A model generated the notes under the pieces. That model was not told the origin of the DNA. It did no database searches and was given only the letters and a program-made list of their open reading frames with translations. 64,000 nt of DNA, taken from contig NZ_BMEB01000002.1 in NCBI RefSeq assembly GCF_014636275.1, forward strand, positions 558,001 through 622,000. Reading direction: 5' to 3'. This stretch comes from Cellulomonas carbonis (GTDB lineage Bacteria > Actinomycetota > Actinomycetes > Actinomycetales > Cellulomonadaceae). Of this stretch, positions 24,182-32,567 are shown piece by piece. The first letter of the stretch is position 1; each line of letters starts with the position of its first letter. The position numbers and the translations under genes are program-made.

Positions 24182-25551
24182 GCACCGACGACCCCCGCCC
24201 GGGCGACGACGGCGCACGCCCCGCCGCGCCGGACGCCGACGGCGCTCCCGCCGACCCGCGCCCGGCCGCCGGCGCCCGCCGCGCCCCCGGGGGGCCGCGC
24301 ATCGCGCCACCCGGCGCGGCACGCGCCATCGGCCTGCTCGCGGCGCGCGAGGTCCGCGGTCGGCTGCGCGAGAAGGTGCTGCTCGGCACGACGGCGGTCC
24401 TCCTTCTGCTGGTCACGGCCGCGACGGTGCTGCCCGCGCTGCTCGCGCAGTCGGTGCCGACCTACCGCGTCGCGGTGCAGGGCGAGGCGGCCGACGCCGT
24501 CGTGCGCCTCGCGGCGGAGCTCGGCCGGGAGGTCGCCGACGGCGGCGACGTCCCACCGCTCGCGTCGCTGCTCGAACCCGCGGGTCTGCCCGCGGCGGAG
24601 GTCGAGCTCGTGACGTTGGACGACGAGACGGACGTCGAGCGGATCGTGCGCCAGCAGGACGTCGTCGTCGCCGTCGTCGGCGACCGGGTGGGCGAGCTCG
24701 TCGTGCTCGGGCGGGAGGGCGTGCCCGCCGACCTCGAGGTGCTCCTCGGCTCCGCGGCGAGCCAGCTCCAGGTGCGCGAGACCGCGCAGGACGCCGGGCT
24801 GACCGACGAGCAGGTGGACGCGCTCGCGGACCCGCGCGTCCCGCCCGAGGTCGTCCTCCTCGACCCGCGCGCACCGGGCGGCATCCCGCCCGAGGCGCTC
24901 GTCGTCGGCCTCGCGGTGCTGTTCTACGTCTCCGTCCTCACGGTCGGCATGGGCATCGCGCAGGGCGTCGCCGAGGAGAAGCACACGCGCGCCGTCGACG
25001 TGCTCGCCGCGGCCGTGCCCGTGCGCTGGCTCCTCGTCGGCCGGGTCCTCGGCTCGACGGTCGTCGCCGTCGCACAGGTCGTGCTCGTCGTCGGCGCGGG
25101 GCTGCTCGGGGCGGCGCTGACCGGGCAGGACGAGCTCCTGCACCAGGTGCTCGAGGCCGCCTGGTGGTTCGGGCTGTTCTTCGTCATCGGGTTCGTCATG
25201 CTCGCGTGCCTGTGGGCGGCGGCGGGTGCGCTCGCGGCCCGCGAGGAGGACCTCAACGCGACGACCGTCGTCATGCAGGTGCTCGTCGTCCTCCCGTTCT
25301 TCGCCGCGGTCCTCGCGACCGACCCCGGCCCCGTCCAGCGGGTGCTCGCGTACGTGCCGTTCACCGCGCCGCTGCTCATGCCGGCGCGCATCGTGCTCGG
25401 GACCGCGCAGCCATGGGAGCCGTGGGTCGCCGCGGGGGTGCTGCTCATCGGTGCGGTCGTCCTCGTCCTGGTCGGGGCGCGCATCCACGACAACGCGCTG
25501 CTGCGCACGGAGCGGCTCCGGGCGCGCGACGCCTGGCGCGGCACGGCGTGA
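24178..25551 (+). CDS. ABC transporter permease (NatB / ABC-2 type)
   Basis: The protein has 457 residues, coupled to the ATPase by GTGA. A Pro/Ala-rich cytoplasmic tail (1-45) precedes the first membrane span (about 65-85), a large outside domain (about 90-240) and about five C-terminal spans. GMGIAQGVAEEKHTRAVDVLAAAVPVR is typical of NatB and related ABC-2 permeases of Na+ or toxic-compound export. No residue-level defect is visible, in contrast to its ATPase. The methyltransferase start overlaps its stop (GTGA). Confidence 0.9.
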   Translation: MSTDDPRPGDDGARPAAPDADGAPADPRPAAGARRAPGGPRIAPPGAARAIGLLAAREVRGRLREKVLLGTTAVLLLLVTAATVLPALLAQSVPTYRVAVQGEAADAVVRLAAELGREVADGGDVPPLASLLEPAGLPAAEVELVTLDDETDVERIVRQQDVVVAVVGDRVGELVVLGREGVPADLEVLLGSAASQLQVRETAQDAGLTDEQVDALADPRVPPEVVLLDPRAPGGIPPEALVVGLAVLFYVSVLTVGMGIAQGVAEEKHTRAVDVLAAAVPVRWLLVGRVLGSTVVAVAQVVLVVGAGLLGAALTGQDELLHQVLEAAWWFGLFFVIGFVMLACLWAAAGALAAREEDLNATTVVMQVLVVLPFFAAVLATDPGPVQRVLAYVPFTAPLLMPARIVLGTAQPWEPWVAAGVLLIGAVVLVLVGARIHDNALLRTERLRARDAWRGTA

Positions 25552-26243
25552 CCGAGGGCGAGCGCGGCGGGGGCGGGGCTGCGGACGACGACCGGCCCGC
25601 CGGGACCGGTGAGCGCGAGGTCGGCGTCGGGCCGTGGCCGGGTGGACCGGCCGCCTGGCCGCGGGTCGGCGACGGGCCCGATGCCCCGATCGACCCGCGC
25701 TACGACCCGGAGCTGCTCGCGCACGGCGACCGCCGCAACGTCGTCGACGCCTACCGGTACTGGACGGTCGAGGCGGTCGTCGCCGACCTCGACACGCGCC
25801 GGCACGCGTTCCACGTCGCGATCGAGAACTGGGTGCACGACCTCAACATCGGGTCCGTCGTGCGCACGGCGAACGCGTTCCTCGCGGCCGAGGTGCACGT
25901 CGTCGGACGGCGGCGGTGGAACCGGCGTGGCGCGATGGTCACGGACCGCTACCAGCACGTGCAGCACCACCCGACCGTCGACGACCTCGTGGCGTGGGCG
26001 AGCGCCGAGGGGCTGCCCGTGATCGGGCTCGACAACGTGCCGGGGTCCGTCCCGATCGAGGGCTACGCCCTGCCGCGGGCGTGCGTGCTCCTGCTCGGGC
26101 AGGAGGGCGCGGGGCTCTCGGCCGAGGCGGTCGCGGCGTGCGACGCGGTGCTGCACATCCGGCAGTTCGGCTCGACGCGCTCGATCAACGCGGGCGCCGC
26201 GGCGGCCATCGCGATGCACGCCTGGATCACGCAGCACGCCTGA
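25548..26243 (+). CDS. SpoU/TrmH-family RNA 2'-O-methyltransferase
   Basis: The protein has 231 residues; its GTG overlaps the permease stop. After an acidic Gly-rich N-terminus it shows the three SpoU motifs: NWVHDLNIGSVVRTANAF (motif 1 region), LLLGQEGAGLS (motif 2) and HIRQFGSTRSINAGAAAAIAMHAW (motif 3) of the C-terminal knot. It should methylate a ribose 2'-OH in tRNA or rRNA using SAM. The position cannot be deduced. Coupling to a transporter operon looks accidental. Confidence 0.9.
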   Translation: MTEGERGGGGAADDDRPAGTGEREVGVGPWPGGPAAWPRVGDGPDAPIDPRYDPELLAHGDRRNVVDAYRYWTVEAVVADLDTRRHAFHVAIENWVHDLNIGSVVRTANAFLAAEVHVVGRRRWNRRGAMVTDRYQHVQHHPTVDDLVAWASAEGLPVIGLDNVPGSVPIEGYALPRACVLLLGQEGAGLSAEAVAACDAVLHIRQFGSTRSINAGAAAAIAMHAWITQHA

Positions 26244-26374
26244 CGAGGGCCCGGTGCCGCGGGCGCACCGGGACGCGAGCGCCGTCGTCGGCCGCGCGTG
26301 CGTGGGCCGTCGGATCACCAAGCGACCCGTTCTCCTCACCCAGCGTGCACACCGCCGCGTGCTGTGCGGCGCGG

Positions 26375-26395
26375 GACGGTCGGTGGGCGACCGTC
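26375..26395. repeat. Perfect hairpin inside the gap element
   Basis: GACGGTCG and CGACCGTC arms with loop GTGGG, midway between the two 19-base direct repeats. Confidence 0.6.
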
Positions 26396-26463
26396 GGGAT
26401 CCGCAGAGGCGTGGTCCGGGGGTTCGCGACCGGCCGGCTCACGCGCCGCGGGGTGCTGCGTGA

Positions 26464-26637
26464 AGCCGATGGGGCGCCAGGCGACCCGTTCCCTTCACCG
26501 AAGCGCCGCCCACCGACCGCCTGCCGGCGCTCCGCGAGCACCTCGTGCCGGGCGTCAACCACCACACCGTGGTGATGGCGCCCCACGGGGCCGCGGCGGT
26601 CGCCGACCACGTGCGGCGCCTGGTGCGCGAGCTGTGA
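26464..26637 (+). pseudogene. C-terminal remnant of an alpha/beta hydrolase gene
   Basis: Frame 26464-26637 has no start codon of its own. From 26512 it reads TDRLPALREHLVPGVNHHTV, followed by VMAPHGAAAVADHVRRLV and a stop. The spacing of PGVNHHT (likely catalytic His loop) and the GAAAVADHVR helix resembles the C-terminus of alpha/beta hydrolases. The upstream part is missing, and the second 19-base repeat lies at its 5' edge. I infer a decayed or truncated gene. Confidence 0.5.
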
Positions 26638-26704
26638 GGGACGACGCATGATGAACCCACGAACCGCCCTCAGCGTCGAGGGCGGAGGCGAAGGAGGTGG
26701 GCCC

Positions 26705-27502
26705 GTGAGCGACGGGCTGGACAAGGTGGTCCCGACCGCGGCCGAGGCGGTGGCCGACATCCCGGACGGGGCGAGCCTCGCGGTCGGCGGCTTCGGGCTC
26801 TGCGGCAACCCGATGGGCCTCATCGAGGCCCTCCTCGCGCAGGGCGCGACGGACCTGGAGGTCGTGTCCAACAACTGCGGGGTCGACGACTGGGGTCTGG
26901 GGATCCTGCTCGCCGCCGACCGGATCCGCCGCATCACGGCGTCCTACGTGGGGGAGAACAAGGAGTTCGCGCGCCGGTACCTCTCGGGCGAGCTCGAGGT
27001 CGAGCTCACGCCCCAGGGGACCCTCGCGGAGAAGCTCCGCGCGGGCGGCTCGGGCATCGCGGCGTTCTTCACGCCCACGGGCGTCGGGACGCAGGTCGCC
27101 GACGGCGGCCTGCCGCTGCGCTACGGCTCCGACGGCAGCGTCGCGCTCGCGTCGCGCCCCAAGGAGGTCCGCACGTTCGTCGTCGACGGGCGTGAGCGCG
27201 AGCACGTGCTCGAGGAGTCGATCACGACCGACTTCGCGCTCGTGCACGCCGCGAAGGGCGACCGGTTCGGCAACCTCGTGTTCCACGCCTCGGCGCGCAA
27301 CTTCTCGCCGCTCGCCGCGATGGCGGGGCGCGTGTGCGTCGCGCAGGTCGAGGAGCTCGTCGAGCCGGGCGAGCTGCACCCCGACGAGGTGCACCTGCCG
27401 GGGATCTTCGTGCACCGGCTCGTCGTCGTCGGGCGGGAGATCGAGAAGCGGATCGAGAAGCGCACGGTGCGGGCGACGGCGCCCGCGGGGGGAGGGACCT
27501 GA
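26705..27502 (+). CDS. scoA: 3-oxoacid CoA-transferase subunit A
   Basis: The protein has 265 residues. AAGGAGGTG at 26691-26699 is a near-perfect Shine-Dalgarno sequence six to seven bases before the GTG at 26705, which decides the start over ATGs at 26648 and 26651. [33 protein letters not shown] and [11 protein letters not shown] match the alpha subunit of succinyl-CoA:acetoacetate-type transferases. With subunit B it would move CoA from succinyl-CoA to a 3-oxo acid. Its stop overlaps the subunit B start (TGATG). The adjacent thiolase supports ketone-body or beta-ketoadipate breakdown. Confidence 0.93.
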   Translation: MSDGLDKVVPTAAEAVADIPDGASLAVGGFGLCGNPMGLIEALLAQGATDLEVVSNNCGVDDWGLGILLAADRIRRITASYVGENKEFARRYLSGELEVELTPQGTLAEKLRAGGSGIAAFFTPTGVGTQVADGGLPLRYGSDGSVALASRPKEVRTFVVDGREREHVLEESITTDFALVHAAKGDRFGNLVFHASARNFSPLAAMAGRVCVAQVEELVEPGELHPDEVHLPGIFVHRLVVVGREIEKRIEKRTVRATAPAGGGT

Positions 27503-28161
27503 TGGCGCTCGCACGTGAGGAGATGGCCGCGCGCGCGGCGCTCGAGCTCGAGGACGGCATGTACGTCAACCTCGGGATCGGCCTGCCGACGCTCGTGCCG
27601 AACTACCTGCCCGAGGGGCGCCACGTGATGCTCCAGTCGGAGAACGGGATCCTCGGCGTCGGTCCGTACCCCGCCGACGACGACGTCGACCCCGACCTCA
27701 TCAACGCCGGCAAGGAGACCGTCACGGTCGTCCCGGGCGCCGCGTACTTCGACTCGGCGACGAGCTTCGGCATGATCCGCGGCGGCAAGGTCGACGTCGC
27801 GGTCCTCGGCGGCATGCAGGTCTCCGAGACCGGGGACCTCGCGAACTGGATGATCCCCGGCGCGATGGTCAAGGGCCCCGGCGGGGCGATGGACCTGGTC
27901 CACGGCGCACGCCGCGTCGTCGTGCTCATGACGCACAACGCCAAGGACGGCGAGCCGAAGATCCTGCCCGAGTGCACGCTGCCGCTGACGGGCCGTCGTG
28001 TGGTCGACCGGGTCATCACCGACATCGCGGTGCTCGACGTGACGCCCGAGGGCCTGCGGCTCGTCGAGATGGCACCCGGGGTCACGGTCGACGAGGTGCG
28101 CGAGCGCACGGGCGCGCGCGTGCTCGCCGACGACGTCGCGACCGTGGCGGTGACGGCGTGA
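27502..28161 (+). CDS. scoB: 3-oxoacid CoA-transferase subunit B
   Basis: The protein has 219 residues with ATG in a TGATG overlap and GGGGGGAGGG before it. [18 protein letters not shown] and [12 protein letters not shown] are hallmarks of the beta subunit; the Glu of SENG is the catalytic carboxylate that carries the Co[23 protein letters not shown] and [17 protein letters not shown] complete the family pattern. It acts as a heteromer with the product of the gene upstream. The thiolase gene overlaps its stop (GTGA), giving a tightly coupled three-gene unit. Confidence 0.94.
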   Translation: MALAREEMAARAALELEDGMYVNLGIGLPTLVPNYLPEGRHVMLQSENGILGVGPYPADDDVDPDLINAGKETVTVVPGAAYFDSATSFGMIRGGKVDVAVLGGMQVSETGDLANWMIPGAMVKGPGGAMDLVHGARRVVVLMTHNAKDGEPKILPECTLPLTGRRVVDRVITDIAVLDVTPEGLRLVEMAPGVTVDEVRERTGARVLADDVATVAVTA

Positions 28162-29381
28162 GCGCCGCGACGGACGGCCGGCCCGCCGCGGGCACGTCGT
28201 CGCCGGACGACGTCGTCGTCGTGGGTGCGGCGCGCACGCCGCAGGGACGGCTGCGTGGCGGGCTCTCGACCGTCCCCGCGACGCGGCTCGGGTCGGTCGC
28301 GATCCGCGGCGCGCTCGAGCAGGCCGGGGTCTCGGCCGACCTCGTCGAGGTCGTCGTGCTCGGGCAGGTGCTCCAGGCGGGCGCGGGCCAGAACCCGGCA
28401 CGGCAGGCCGCCCTCGGTGCGGGCATCCCCACGAGCGCGCACGCGAGCGCGGTCAACAAGGTGTGCCTCTCGGGCCTCACCGCGGTGATCGACGTCGCGC
28501 GGCTGCTGCGCTCGGGCGAGGCGGAGGTCGCCGTCGCGGGCGGCATGGAGTCGATGAGCCTCGCGCCGCACCTGCTGCCGGGGTCGCGCGTCGGCACGGC
28601 GTACGGGTCGATCGAGCTGCTCGACCACATGGCCTACGACGGCCTGACGGACGCCCAGGCGTGCGAGTCGATGGGCCTGTGCACCGACCGGACCACCGCG
28701 GAGCGCTACGCCCTCACGCGCGAGCAGCAGGACGAGGTCGCGGCGCTCTCGCACCAGCGGGCCGCGGCGGCGTGGGAGGCGGGGACCTTCAAGGAGCTCG
28801 TCGTGCCCGTCACGGTCCCGGGCCGCAAGGGCGACACCGTCGTGGACCGCGACGAGGGCATCCGTCCCGAGACGACCGTCGAGACGCTCGCGCGGCTGCG
28901 CCCGGCCTTCATGGACGGCGGGCACATCACCGCGGGCAACTCGTCGCCGATCTCCGACGGCGCGTCGGCGGTCGTGCTGACGACGCGCGCTCGGGCGGAG
29001 GCCGAGGGGTGGACCGTGCTCGCGGCGCTGCGCGCACCCGGGCAGGTCGCGGGACCGGACGCGTCGCTGCACTCGCAGCCGTCGGCGGCGATCCTGCGCG
29101 CCCTCGAGCGGCAGGGCTGGGCCGTGGGCGACCTCGACGTCATCGAGATCAACGAGGCGTTCGGGGCGGTGGTCGCCCAGTCGGCGATCGACCTCGGGGT
29201 CCCGGTCGACGCCCTCAACGTCGACGGCGGCGGCATCGCGCTCGGGCACCCCATCGGCGCGTCCGGTGCGCGCCTGGTCGTCCACGCCGCGCACGCGCTG
29301 CACCGAGCCGGCGGCGGTCGGGCCGCGGTCGGCCTGTGCGGCGGCGGCGGCCAGGGCGAGGCGCTCCTGCTCGAGCTCTGA
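28158..29381 (+). CDS. Acetyl-CoA acyltransferase (thiolase)
   Basis: The protein has 407 residues. Thiolase residues are complete: nucleophile Cys in [10 protein letters not shown], His in [10 protein letters not shown], and the second Cys in [19 protein letters not shown] is the NEAF motif. It should cleave acetoacetyl-CoA or beta-ketoadipyl-CoA made by the CoA-transferase encoded just upstream, releasing acetyl-CoA. The operon contains no other aromatic-catabolic gene, so acetoacetate use is the simpler reading. A very long hairpin follows. Confidence 0.93.
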   Translation: MSAATDGRPAAGTSSPDDVVVVGAARTPQGRLRGGLSTVPATRLGSVAIRGALEQAGVSADLVEVVVLGQVLQAGAGQNPARQAALGAGIPTSAHASAVNKVCLSGLTAVIDVARLLRSGEAEVAVAGGMESMSLAPHLLPGSRVGTAYGSIELLDHMAYDGLTDAQACESMGLCTDRTTAERYALTREQQDEVAALSHQRAAAAWEAGTFKELVVPVTVPGRKGDTVVDRDEGIRPETTVETLARLRPAFMDGGHITAGNSSPISDGASAVVLTTRARAEAEGWTVLAALRAPGQVAGPDASLHSQPSAAILRALERQGWAVGDLDVIEINEAFGAVVAQSAIDLGVPVDALNVDGGGIALGHPIGASGARLVVHAAHALHRAGGGRAAVGLCGGGGQGEALLLEL

Positions 29382-29432
29382 CCGGGCCCCGCCCGGCCGC
29401 CCGGCCGGTCCGCCGGGTCGGTTCGCCCGGCC

Positions 29433-29471
29433 GGGTGGGTCCCCCCGCGTCCTCCGCGGGGGGACCCACCC
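29433..29471. terminator. Bidirectional terminator-like hairpin after the thiolase
   Basis: Perfect 17-bp arms (29433-29449 and 29455-29471), starting GGGTGGGTCCCCC, with loop TCCTC, between convergent stops at 29381 and 29497. Confidence 0.8.
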
Positions 29472-29496
29472 ACGGGCGCCGGTCGGCGGGCTCCGC

Positions 29497-30246
29497 TCAG
29501 CCGATGACGAGCGCGAGCGCCGTGATGACGACGGCCGCGGCCGGCACGAGCCAGACGCCGCTCGCCGCGAGCACCGCGGTGCGGCGGGTCGACGGCTCGT
29601 CGCCGCCCAGCGGCGAGCGCACCGGGTCGGCGTCGTCGGCGTGCGTGCGCAGCCGGACGAGCGCCCACGCCGTCCCGGCGAGCAGCAGCGCCGCTCCCAC
29701 CGCGACGCCCGCCGCGGCCGGGACGCCGACGACGACGCCGCGCAGCAGGAGCAGGAGCGCGACGGGCACCGCCATGCTCGCGGTGAGCGCGAGCCACGAG
29801 AGGACCGGCCGCCGCACCACCGCGGCGAGGACCGTGTCGGCGTGGCGCACGAGCAGGAGGATCTCGGCACCGAGCAGCGCGACGAGCGCCGCGTGACCCC
29901 AGGTCAGGTCGAGCACCTCGCCGCGGACCAGCGGCGGGACGGCCCAGCCGAGGACCAGCAGGCCGAGCACCTGCACGGCGGTCGGCGCGGTGGAGGTGAG
30001 GAGTGCGCGCGGGCCGGGCTCGTCGTCGACCGGCAGGTCGAGGCTGCGCGCGTAGGCGACCGGGTCGCCGAACGCGTCGTGCGCGGGCTCGCCGCTCTCG
30101 ACGACGTGCGAGTCGACCTCGGCCAGGACGGCGCCGATCGTGTCGCCGGGAACGCCACGCAGGCGCAGCTCGAGGAGCAGGGCCTCGGTCCAGCGCTCGT
30201 CGACGTGCGGCGCGAGCCGGTGCTCGAGCGCGTACCTGTCGGTCAT
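29497..30246 (-). CDS. HAAS-type signalling membrane protein paired with PadR
   Basis: The protein has 249 residues. The N-terminal helical domain (about 1-75; LRGVPGDTIGAVLAEVDSHV, GDPVAYARSL) resembles the HAAS/permease-prefix domain commonly coded next to PadR regulators. About six membrane segments follow, with two soluble loops. Its ATG overlaps the padR stop (ATGA). The exact role is unknown; such pairs often tune membrane-stress or transporter genes. Confidence 0.78.
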   Translation of the reverse strand: MTDRYALEHRLAPHVDERWTEALLLELRLRGVPGDTIGAVLAEVDSHVVESGEPAHDAFGDPVAYARSLDLPVDDEPGPRALLTSTAPTAVQVLGLLVLGWAVPPLVRGEVLDLTWGHAALVALLGAEILLLVRHADTVLAAVVRRPVLSWLALTASMAVPVALLLLLRGVVVGVPAAAGVAVGAALLLAGTAWALVRLRTHADDADPVRSPLGGDEPSTRRTAVLAASGVWLVPAAAVVITALALVIG

Positions 30247-30641
30247 GTCGGGGGCCTTCCGGTGAGGGCGGGTGCGTCGTCGTCGGTGCCGGTGGACGCA
30301 TCCGCGACGAGCCGCGTGGTGAGGCCGGCGAACCGCGCCCAGCGGGTCGCGCTGCGTCGCAGCTCGGCGCGCCCGGCGTCGGTGAGCGAGTAGTACTTGC
30401 GTCCGGGACCGGCCTCGCCCGCACGCCACTCGACGTCGAGGAGGCCGGCCTGCTCGAGGCGCGTCAGTGCGGGGTAGAGGGTCCCGCCCTTGACGGTCCC
30501 GAGGCCCGCCTCCGCGAGCCGGACGCCGAGCGCGTACCCGTAGGTCGGGCCGTCCGCGAGGACGCGCAGGACGCAGACGGCGAGCACGCCACGCAGCCAG
30601 TCACCCGGCCACTCGTGCGTCGAGGGGTCGTCCGTGGGCAT
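30243..30641 (-). CDS. PadR-family transcriptional regulator
   Basis: The protein has 132 residues. The winged helix shows LAVCVLRVLADGPTYGYALGVRL, VKGGTLYPALTRLEQAGLL and GPGRKYYSLTDAGRAEL, a standard PadR domain, followed by a short C-terminal tail. It should repress its own operon, including the membrane protein coupled to it. A -10 box lies six bases before the ATG, inside an inverted repeat that may be its operator. Confidence 0.92.
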   Translation of the reverse strand: MPTDDPSTHEWPGDWLRGVLAVCVLRVLADGPTYGYALGVRLAEAGLGTVKGGTLYPALTRLEQAGLLDVEWRAGEAGPGRKYYSLTDAGRAELRRSATRWARFAGLTTRLVADASTGTDDDAPALTGRPPT

Positions 30642-30644
30642 GAC

Positions 30645-30676
30645 TAGACAGTACGGCTGACTAGTCGGCGTGTCTA
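30645..30676. promoter_or_regulatory. Candidate PadR operator with embedded -10 box
   Basis: TAGACA (30645-30650) and TGTCTA (30671-30676) form an inverted repeat; GACTAGTC (30659-30666) is a palindrome between them. On the minus strand TACTGT (30648-30653) is a -10 box six bases before the padR ATG, which implies autorepression of a leaderless transcript. Confidence 0.5.
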
Positions 30677-30807
30677 CCTAGCGTGGACGGCACCGTGGGA
30701 CGAGAGGTCGGACGTCGCGCCCACCGGCCGAGAGGTCCCGACGGGTCCCAGACCATCCGTGCCACCATGGGAACCGACACCCCACCCCTTGATGAGCAGG
30801 AGTCTTC

Positions 30808-31830
<1,023 letters not shown>

Positions 31831-31854
31831 ACCCGGCCGAGGGTGCATGAGCAC

Positions 31855-31899
31855 CGACGAGGACGGGCCCCGCGGAATCCGCGGGGCCCGTCCTCGTCG
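31855..31899. terminator. Very long hairpin after fbaA
   Basis: Perfect 21-bp arms (31855-31875 and 31879-31899), starting CGACGAGGACGGG, with loop AAT. It serves the convergent STAS gene (stop at 31949) too. Confidence 0.85.
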
Positions 31900-31948
31900 G
31901 TGGAACGGTTCTGGTGTCGGCCCTGGGGTCGGCTCGGTGTGCTCCGGC

Positions 31949-32419
31949 TCAGGCGACGTCGTCGGGGCCGGGCGTGGACCGTCGGCTGCGTCCGGCGGGG
32001 CCGATCGTCGGGAGACCGTGGTCCGGTGCCTCCGACGACGGGGCGTCGGCCGCGCCGTCGCCGTCCGTCACGACGTCGAGCAGCTCGCCGATCCGGGTCA
32101 CCTCGAGCAGGAACCGCACGGTCTCGGGCGGTCGGACGACGCGGATCCGCGAGCTCGAGCGGGTCGCGATCCGGGCGAGGAACGCGATGCCGGACGAGTC
32201 CATGAACGTGACGTGCTGGGCGTCGATGTCGATCGGCAGGCCGGTCGCCTCGGCGTCCGAGGTGGCGTCCTGGAGGTCGGGTGCGAGGTCCGCGTCGATC
32301 TCGCCCGACAGGACGATCCGTGTACGTGCGTCCTGGACGATCACGTGGACCGAGCCGGGCTGGGACTCGCCGGCGTCGGACGCCGGACCGCGACCGGTCA
32401 CGTTCTCGATGCTGCTCAC
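31949..32419 (-). CDS. STAS-domain anti-sigma factor antagonist (first of two)
   Basis: One STAS domain (VHVIVQDARTRIVLSGEID, VTFMDSSGIAFLARI) with the conserved phospho-acceptor Ser in DSSG, then a Pro/Ser-rich tail. The start is uncertain. The GTG at 32419 (AGGG seven bases upstream) gives 156 residues; an ATG at 32539 gives 196 but leaves only 28 bases to the divergent phosphatase gene. In this family the dephosphorylated protein binds an anti-sigma kinase and frees a sigma factor. The neighbouring SpoIIE phosphatase could dephosphorylate it. Confidence 0.85.
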   Translation of the reverse strand: MSSIENVTGRGPASDAGESQPGSVHVIVQDARTRIVLSGEIDADLAPDLQDATSDAEATGLPIDIDAQHVTFMDSSGIAFLARIATRSSSRIRVVRPPETVRFLLEVTRIGELLDVVTDGDGAADAPSSEAPDHGLPTIGPAGRSRRSTPGPDDVA

Positions 32420-32567
32420 CTCGTCACCCTGCGTGGCCTCACGGGACCCGGGACCGCTACCGTCTCGCACGTCGCTCCCCTCGGCCGGTTCAGGACTCGC
32501 GTCCCCAGGACTCGAGACCGTTCCGGCCGCGAGTGGCATCCTGCCGAACGCTAGACGATCGTAGAGG

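Larger units (their letters stand above)
26244..26704. other. 460-base gap with repeats, a hairpin and a hydrolase gene remnant
   Basis: This is the only gap over 300 bases. Two near-identical 19-base segments (GCGACCCGTTCTCCTCACC at 26322-26340; 17 of 19 identical at 26481-26499) lie in direct orientation 159 bases apart. Between them is a perfect 8-bp hairpin (26375-26395). A coding-like fragment lies at 26512-26637. The final part carries the leader and strong ribosome site of the CoA-transferase gene. Short in-frame ATGs exist but have no supporting ribosome site. Confidence 0.6.

Noticed and set aside
26227..26937. 236-codon minus-strand frame over the gap and the scoA start
   Set aside because: Half of it is antisense to a clear gene and it has no ribosome site; the rest is treated as the repeat-bearing gap.
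32420..32539. Longer start of the first STAS protein (ATG at 32539)
   Set aside because: It would leave only 28 bases between divergent starts and add a non-conserved acidic leader; kept as an alternative.
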